NCBI GenBank assembly: GCA_947498985.1
Contig: CANMMF010000015.1
Location: 1 to 64,000 of the forward strand
Source: an uncultured Paracoccaceae bacterium
GTDB lineage: Bacteria > Pseudomonadota > Alphaproteobacteria > Rhodobacterales > Rhodobacteraceae
Reading direction: 5' to 3'
DNA: 64,000 bases
Shown here one piece after another: positions 59,312 to 64,000 of the stretch. A program made the position numbers and the translations under genes. Within the stretch, counting starts at the first letter, position 1; every line of letters starts with the position of its first letter. The notes beneath the pieces were generated by a model, which saw nothing but the letters and a program-made list of their open reading frames with translations, was not told where the DNA came from and ran no database searches.

Positions 59312-60121
59312 TCAGTCTGCCCGCAGGTCCGGCAGCGTAAAGTCCATGAAGCGCTGCTCCTCTGCGATGGTGGCGGCATCGATCACACCGCCGGTGCCGT
59401 CGCCCACGGTTTGCACCGCTTCAAGCTGCCACATGGCGACAAGCGCGATCGCCAGTTCCGCCGTCACGCGGGTGTTGAGATCGATGCTTTCCTTGAGTTC
59501 GTCCATGTCATCGATCAGCCCGACGAGCCGGTCGACGCGTTCCAGCGACTGGCCGGCATCCTCATAGCTGTTCTGGGCCGCCGCCGAGACGAGCGCACCG
59601 GTCGTGGCTTGCGTGGCCACACGGTTTGCGCCGGGATTGCCGCTGGTGGCCATTTCCGAGAGCGTGTCATCGTCAAAGCCGAGATCGGCCAGCACCCGGT
59701 CCATCTGGGTTTCAATCTCGCCCGCGCCAGAGCCCGACAGGCCAGAGAAGTCACCCGTCTTGATAGCTTCGATGGTGGCAATGATGTCGCCGAACTCCTG
59801 ATCGAGCAGGCCGTTGAGCTCGTCCTCCATTTCTGTGCGGATGATTTCCGGCAGTTCGGCGAGGCGGGTGAGGGCCTCGTAGGTTCTTTGCAGCTCCGCG
59901 AGTTGGTCCGTGAGCGTGGCAAGCTGTTCGCGGAGCTGCGTCAGCTGCTCGTTTTGCAGGATCTCGTCTTCGATCATCTGCCGGAGCTGGTGGATGTTTT
60001 GTGCGATGTTCTGGGTATCGACGACGGGCACGCCTTGCGCCATGGCGGGGGTGAGGGTGCCGAGATGCAGACCGATCCCAAGCGTCGTGGCCAAGGCCGT
60101 TCTCATGAGTAAATGTCCCAT
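59312..60121 (-). CDS. virB5: VirB5-like pilus-tip protein
   Basis: 269 residues with a signal peptide (LGIGLHLGTLTPAMA) and a long helical region (LRQMIEDEILQNEQLTQLRE, then LATLTDQLAELQRTYEALTR) as in TrbJ/VirB5 minor pilins. Start ATG 60121 shares one base with the VirB1 stop (TGATG) and has GGGAG 8 nt upstream. Its C-terminal about 60 residues (ESIDLNTRVTAELAIALVAM, ending FMDFTLPDLRAD) resemble the C-terminus of the neighbouring VirB1-like protein, pointing to a shared segment. Confidence 0.86.
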   Translation of the reverse strand: MGHLLMRTALATTLGIGLHLGTLTPAMAQGVPVVDTQNIAQNIHQLRQMIEDEILQNEQLTQLREQLATLTDQLAELQRTYEALTRLAELPEIIRTEMEDELNGLLDQEFGDIIATIEAIKTGDFSGLSGSGAGEIETQMDRVLADLGFDDDTLSEMATSGNPGANRVATQATTGALVSAAAQNSYEDAGQSLERVDRLVGLIDDMDELKESIDLNTRVTAELAIALVAMWQLEAVQTVGDGTGGVIDAATIAEEQRFMDFTLPDLRAD

Positions 60122-61275
60122 CAGTCTATCTCCCTGATCGTGAATTCCATGAACGCGCCTTCGGCCATGCGGGCGCTGGCCTGTGCCAGCTCCTCGGCGG
60201 AGAGAACGCGGGTCCGCGCCGCCTGAAGCCGGATGCGCGCGGCGACGAGGCGCACGAGTTCGGCGCGGGCATAGGTGTTGAGCGCGATGCTTTCCTGCAC
60301 GTCTTCGGTCGTGGAAATCCGTTCGACGATGTCTTGGATGCGCAAGGCGGCCTGTCGGATCGCGGCGGGCGCGTTGTTGCCATAGAAAGCCGCGCCGTGC
60401 CCAGTGACCGAGAGGTTGGCATTGGCGAGAAGCGCCGGATCGATCGTGCCAAGCGCTTCGATCCCGCCGATGCGGCTCAGATAGAGGTTGTAACGTTCGG
60501 GGATGACCTGGACGTAGTGCTGAGTCTCGGCGAAGGGTGGAACTCCACCATATTCGAACACGCGGCCGGGGCCGGCGTTATAGGCGGCAAGCGCGTTGAT
60601 GATATTGCCATCGAATGTGTTGAGCTGGGTCGCGAGATAGCGCGCGCCGCCGTGCACCTGCAGGTAGGGGCTGTCATAGTATTCCGGGTTGATGCCGAGA
60701 TCGCTGGCGGTGCCGGGCATGATCTGGGTGAGGCCATAGGCGCCCACGGGAGACCGTGCACCAATCGTAAACCGGCTCTCCTGCCAGATCAGGGCTTGAA
60801 GCAGCGCGCGCCACTGGACCGGGGAGAGGCCTGCGCGGCCAACACCGGCAAAGCCGCTGGTTTCCTGGGCGACGCGGATGATGAGTTGCTCGATGTTCTC
60901 GGCGGCATCCCCGAACATCTGCGCGCCGCCGGGATTGGGATCGATTTCGGCATTGCCATAGACCTCCTCGACGGAACGAGCGGGATCGCCGCTGCCGCTT
61001 TCGAGCCCAGAGACCATGGCCGGCAAGCCCTGACCGTCAAAACTGGTTTGGGCATCGAGGATGCGTTGCAGGGTGGCCAATTGCTCCCGTTCGATCTCGG
61101 CGATGAGTTCGCGCACGGCAAGCTTGTCGGCCTGAATGGCCAAGTCAGCCTCGCGGTCGCCGGTCTCGACGATATCGCGCGCGGTCAGCCCGCTGTCATT
61201 GGTCGGCACACCTTGGGACAGGGCGACACTGGGCAGCAGGCAAAGCGCGAGGATTTGAGGCAAGCTAGACTTCAA
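60121..61275 (-). CDS. virB1: VirB1-like lytic transglycosylase with VirB5-like C-terminal tail
   Basis: 384 residues with a signal peptide (SLPQILALCLLPSVALSQG). The SLT domain has the catalytic Glu in ALIWQESRFTIGARSPVGAY (about residue 165), GLTQIMPGTASDLGI and ALAAYNAGPGRVFEYGGVPP. It opens peptidoglycan for the channel. The C-terminal 60 residues (ESIALNTYARAELVRLVAAR, ending FMEFTIREID) match the VirB5 tail. I choose the TTG at 61275 because the signal peptide starts there and GGGGGG lies 5 nt upstream; a TTG at 61296 is an alternative. It overlaps the virB7 stop. Confidence 0.9.
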   Translation of the reverse strand: MKSSLPQILALCLLPSVALSQGVPTNDSGLTARDIVETGDREADLAIQADKLAVRELIAEIEREQLATLQRILDAQTSFDGQGLPAMVSGLESGSGDPARSVEEVYGNAEIDPNPGGAQMFGDAAENIEQLIIRVAQETSGFAGVGRAGLSPVQWRALLQALIWQESRFTIGARSPVGAYGLTQIMPGTASDLGINPEYYDSPYLQVHGGARYLATQLNTFDGNIINALAAYNAGPGRVFEYGGVPPFAETQHYVQVIPERYNLYLSRIGGIEALGTIDPALLANANLSVTGHGAAFYGNNAPAAIRQAALRIQDIVERISTTEDVQESIALNTYARAELVRLVAARIRLQAARTRVLSAEELAQASARMAEGAFMEFTIREID

Positions 61276-61432
61276 TGTCGCCCCCCGGCGCGCCAAGGGG
61301 CGTGAAGCTGCAATCAGGCGCGACGGGGGCTGTCGAAGCCAGAATGGTAAAGCAATTGGCCTGCGGTTCCTGGTACTGGGCGCAGGAGGCCAACGCGCCG
61401 AGCGCGGCGAGAAGTAACAAGATGCGTGTCAT
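61265..61432 (-). CDS. virB7: VirB7-like lipoprotein (55 aa)
   Basis: A short gene read directly from the minus strand: MTRILLLLAALGALASCAQY with a lipobox LASC (lipidated Cys17), then a mature part with further cysteines (ANCFTI, PDCSFTPL) ending GGDIEV. Size, lipobox and position between virB4 and virB1 fit VirB7, which links to VirB9 in the outer-membrane core. Its ATG overlaps the virB4 stop (ATGA at 61429-61432), and its end overlaps the VirB1 start. Confidence 0.86.
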   Translation of the reverse strand: MTRILLLLAALGALASCAQYQEPQANCFTILASTAPVAPDCSFTPLGAPGGDIEV

Positions 61433-63804
61433 GAGAGCCTCCAGAAGTCCGGGCGGTTGCGGTAGTCGGCACCGACGAGGGCCTCGCCTTTTTCCATCCC
61501 GCCGAGGATGGTGAGATTGGGCCCGAGGGCGCTCAGATCGGCATCGACGACGATGGATCCCTGGTCGTCACGGATAAGCGCAAGGCGGCTGTCGCTGCCG
61601 GTGTTGAGAAGCACATCGAGTTCCTTCTCATAGAGGTTCAGCATCGCGTAATCGGCGGCATGGGCGCGGATGTTCGGGAGCAGGATTTGCGTCGGCACTG
61701 CCTCGACGATGGTCTTGCCCGTCCGCGTTCGCTCGAGCTGGCTGGCGTATTGCGTCATCATCACCGCGACTGTGTTCTGCTTGCGCGCGGTCACCAGCCA
61801 GTTAGACAGCCGCTCCGCGAAATACGCGTTGTCGAGCGCCTTCCAGGCCTCGTCGATGACGATGATTGTGGGGCGGCGGTCCTCGATCTCGCGCTCGACC
61901 CTGCGGAAGAGATAGGAAAGAACGGCCATCCGCTCCTTCTCGGCCTCGCTGTCGAGAATACCGGTCAGATCGAACCCGACGACATCGCCTTCCAGCGAGA
62001 ACGTGTCTTCCAGCGTCTGCCCGAAGATCCAGCCGTAGCGGCCCTCTTCGGTCCATTCGAGAAGGCGCTGGTGCAAATCGCCGCCATCATCTGTTGACAC
62101 GAACAGTGACCCGAAATCCCGCCAATTCCGCAGGGCGGAGTTCGTAGCCTGCGCGTTCTGACGCACGACCTCCTGGATGCGGTTGGTCTGCGAAGGCGTG
62201 AGCGGCTTGTCGGCGCGATAGAGCAGGGTGGCAAGCCAGTCCGAGAGCCATGCCGTGCCACGCGCATCGGTCTCGGTCCAGAGCGGGTTGAGGCCGGTGG
62301 ACTGCCCGGCCTTTAGCGATGCATAGCGCCCGCCATTGGCGCGGACCGCCATCTCCATACCGAGACGGTAATCGAAGACGAAGATCCGCGCCCCTGCTCG
62401 ACGGGCCTGGGTCATCAGGAAGGCCGAGAGGACCGATTTGCCTGAACCGGGCCGTCCCATGATCAAGGTATGCCCGCTGGTGGGTTCTTTCTCGGGGCTA
62501 CCCTGCTCGTGATAGGAAAACCGGTAGGCGCTCTGCTCGGGCGTGGGCAGGTAGGTGATGACCTTCCCCCAGGGTGTCTTCTCCGTCGGCTTGCCGAGCT
62601 GCGTCCGATGAAACGCCGCGAAATCCGCGAAGTTGCGATTGGTGATCGCACTGGCACGTACGCGCTTCGGTTGGTTGCCGGGATGCTGGCTCAGGTAATG
62701 CGCCTTGGCCGCGACCCGCTCGCCGATCATCTTCACGCCTTCGGCGGCGGCGGCGTTGACAATTTCGGCGCTGAGCGTCTGCAGCTCATCGATCGTATCG
62801 CAGAAGATCGTCACGACCATATGGTGCTCACCAAAGCTCTGGCGCTTGGCCTCCAGATCATCGGCTGCGATGTCGAGCGCTTCCATCAGCGACAGGGCCG
62901 CATCCTGGCTCGCCTGCATCTGGCGCTTTTGCCGCTTGATCCGACCCGCCATGAGGTTCGAATTGATCGGCGTGAAGGAATGGGTGACAATCATGTCGAT
63001 GGGGAGGTTCAGCATATCGAACATGGTGCAGGAGGTGGCTTCGGAGTATTCCCCGATGGTGAAGCTCTTCCCGAAGCGATGGCCGACGACGCCTTCGGAA
63101 AGCTCGAAATGATCCCCTTGAAACGTCACGCGCGTGTTGGCGACGTTGAAGGACAGGAAGCCGTAGGTATTGGCGGGATAGAGCGGCAGTTCTGTCCCCG
63201 TGTTGAGCGCACCCAGAAACCCGATCAACTCGCCGCTTTCGGAAGTCAGCACGCGCGGGTTCAGCTCCGTCAGGCCCGACACGAACACGCTTACGGCCTC
63301 GCCCAGACGACGCAAACGCTTCTCAGTCACTTCCTTGAGACGATCCGGCTCGCTGCGGTTCAGGAACGGCAGGACACTTTTGGGAGGCGGGCGATGAATG
63401 ACCGTGAGCGTCAGCGTCTTGTCGCGCAGCCCGCTGGTTTCGAGTTTTGCGCGCCAGAGCCGGTCAACTTCTCCAGCAAAACTGTCCTCACGCAATGGCT
63501 CGAGGTCCGGCGTAATCGCCTTGGACACCTTGTGGACGTAGTAGCTGAACTCCGGCCCCAGCTGCGCGATGATCCGGGCGAAGAGGGCGGTCACCTTGTC
63601 AAGATAGGCATCATCCGTCGTGTAACTGTTAACCCCGTCGAGCCGGATGCACTGGAAAAGCTCGTTGACCCGCGTCCGCACGGTGCGGTCATCCACCAGG
63701 CTGACATAAGGCAGCATATGCGCGAGGCGGGTTTCACGGGCAAACCATTCCGGCGTCATGGTCCGGGGATCGAGGGCTTCGTCCATGGCTGCATTAGGGC
63801 GCAT
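61429..63804 (-). CDS. virB4: VirB4 secretion ATPase
   Basis: 791 residues. CagE/VirB4 N-terminal domain (LPLYPANTYGFLSFNVANTR, then GVVGHRFGKSFTIGEYSEAT) and a RecA-like ATPase with Walker A MGRPGSGKSVLSAFLMTQAR (about 450) and Walker B RPTIIVIDEAWKALDNAYFA (about 646), then VMMTQYASQLERTRTGKTIV. It is the largest ATPase of the channel and needed for pilus formation. It begins inside the end of virB3 (11-nt overlap) and overlaps virB7. Confidence 0.95.
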   Translation of the reverse strand: MRPNAAMDEALDPRTMTPEWFARETRLAHMLPYVSLVDDRTVRTRVNELFQCIRLDGVNSYTTDDAYLDKVTALFARIIAQLGPEFSYYVHKVSKAITPDLEPLREDSFAGEVDRLWRAKLETSGLRDKTLTLTVIHRPPPKSVLPFLNRSEPDRLKEVTEKRLRRLGEAVSVFVSGLTELNPRVLTSESGELIGFLGALNTGTELPLYPANTYGFLSFNVANTRVTFQGDHFELSEGVVGHRFGKSFTIGEYSEATSCTMFDMLNLPIDMIVTHSFTPINSNLMAGRIKRQKRQMQASQDAALSLMEALDIAADDLEAKRQSFGEHHMVVTIFCDTIDELQTLSAEIVNAAAAEGVKMIGERVAAKAHYLSQHPGNQPKRVRASAITNRNFADFAAFHRTQLGKPTEKTPWGKVITYLPTPEQSAYRFSYHEQGSPEKEPTSGHTLIMGRPGSGKSVLSAFLMTQARRAGARIFVFDYRLGMEMAVRANGGRYASLKAGQSTGLNPLWTETDARGTAWLSDWLATLLYRADKPLTPSQTNRIQEVVRQNAQATNSALRNWRDFGSLFVSTDDGGDLHQRLLEWTEEGRYGWIFGQTLEDTFSLEGDVVGFDLTGILDSEAEKERMAVLSYLFRRVEREIEDRRPTIIVIDEAWKALDNAYFAERLSNWLVTARKQNTVAVMMTQYASQLERTRTGKTIVEAVPTQILLPNIRAHAADYAMLNLYEKELDVLLNTGSDSRLALIRDDQGSIVVDADLSALGPNLTILGGMEKGEALVGADYRNRPDFWRLS

Positions 63805-64000
63805 AGCTGTCCCCGCCGTGGATGGAGCGGTTCCGCGTGGGCGGAGTCTCTTGCAACGCCGTCATCATCACGTCGATGAAGCGCGGATCCCAATCCGCAG
63901 CCTTCCAAAGCACGGGATAGAGCAGGGCGGCCACGCCCAGCACCACGATGTGCTGGACCCAGACGAACAAGAGCACCGAGCCGAAGAGCCAGACCATCGC
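63794..64000 (-). CDS. virB3: VirB3-like protein (N-terminus outside the window)
   Basis: Only the C-terminal 68 or so residues are visible: a hydrophobic helix (LFGSVLLFVWVQHIVVLGVA) and the typical WDPRFIDVMMTALQETP end. VirB3 proteins are about 90-110 residues with the conserved TRP motif near the start, which must lie beyond 64000. Overlap with virB4 is the common arrangement. An ATG at 63997 exists, but the frame is open to the edge. Confidence 0.82.
   Translation of the reverse strand, partial: AMVWLFGSVLLFVWVQHIVVLGVAALLYPVLWKAADWDPRFIDVMMTALQETPPTRNRSIHGGDSYAP

Noticed and set aside
1-64000. CRISPR arrays, tRNA or rRNA genes, full insertion sequences
   Set aside because: No regularly spaced repeats, no tRNA-like cloverleaf and no transposase gene with terminal inverted repeats were noticed in reading; a dedicated scan (tRNAscan, ISfinder, CRISPR finder) would settle it.

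Overview
The window looks like part of a large conjugative plasmid of an alphaproteobacterium, most likely a Rhodobacteraceae (Roseobacter-group) strain. The reasons are the complete repABC replicon with its antisense RNA, a VirD2-type relaxase with a VirD4 coupling protein, a VirB type IV secretion locus, and a block of plasmid housekeeping genes (ArdC, DUF3768, large ParB, DUF3085, strawberry notch, DUF736, DUF2493) that is typical of such plasmids. The DNA is GC-rich, genes are tightly packed, and ATGA/TGATG stop-start overlaps are frequent. All family assignments are from reading the protein sequences; no database search was run.

Layout. (1) 1-6.2 kb, minus strand: one sulfur operon, in transcription order DUF2892, two YeeE/YedE sulfur transporters, a periplasmic protein, a persulfide-dioxygenase-like hydrolase, a bacterioferritin, a DUF442-sulfide:quinone oxidoreductase fusion and a SulP permease cut by the window edge. 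(2) 6.3-12.2 kb: DedA membrane gene pair, an Rrf2/NsrR-like plus Crp/Fnr regulator pair, 1-Cys peroxiredoxin, EF-hand protein, and a cyanide-insensitive-type cytochrome bd oxidase with a tiny DUF2474 subunit. Together, regions 1 and 2 would let cells oxidise sulfide and respire when sulfide or NO blocks heme-copper oxidases. (3) 12.3-19.4 kb: DUF1612-like HTH protein, serine recombinase, then repA-repB-ctRNA-repC. (4) 19.5-31.5 kb: Fic protein with a palindromic promoter, then the housekeeping/establishment block. (5) 31.8-37.0 kb: a mercury operon with divergent merR, a canonical 19-bp-spacer mer promoter and extra cysteine-pair membrane proteins. (6) 37.1-40.6 kb: ParDE-type toxin-antitoxin, DUF2493 protein, a small gene with an inverted, frameshifted relic copy, and a probable oriT region. 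(7) 40.6-45.5 kb: MobC-like protein, relaxase, coupling protein. (8) 45.6-53.9 kb: a defense island. (9) 53.9-64 kb: virB operon on the minus strand (B3-B4-B7-B1-B5-B8-B9-B10-B11-DUF4177-unknown-B6), open at the right end.

The most striking part is region 8. A DUF4365-type nuclease fused to an APAZ-like region overlaps a catalytically dead short Argonaute, which matches the SPARDA class of defense systems. 66 bp downstream is an OLD-family ATPase/TOPRIM nuclease overlapping a UvrD-like helicase, which is Gabija-like. Convergent to them is an undescribed winged-helix/nucleotidyltransferase-motif protein. The island sits between the two halves of the conjugation machinery (virD4 and virB6).

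Regulatory structure readable from the DNA includes the repC RNA switch (ctRNA promoter, terminator and alternative stems), a promoter element shared by the sulfur operon and the peroxiredoxin gene, palindromes at the fic, parDE and DUF1612 promoters, and hairpin leaders before the housekeeping genes.
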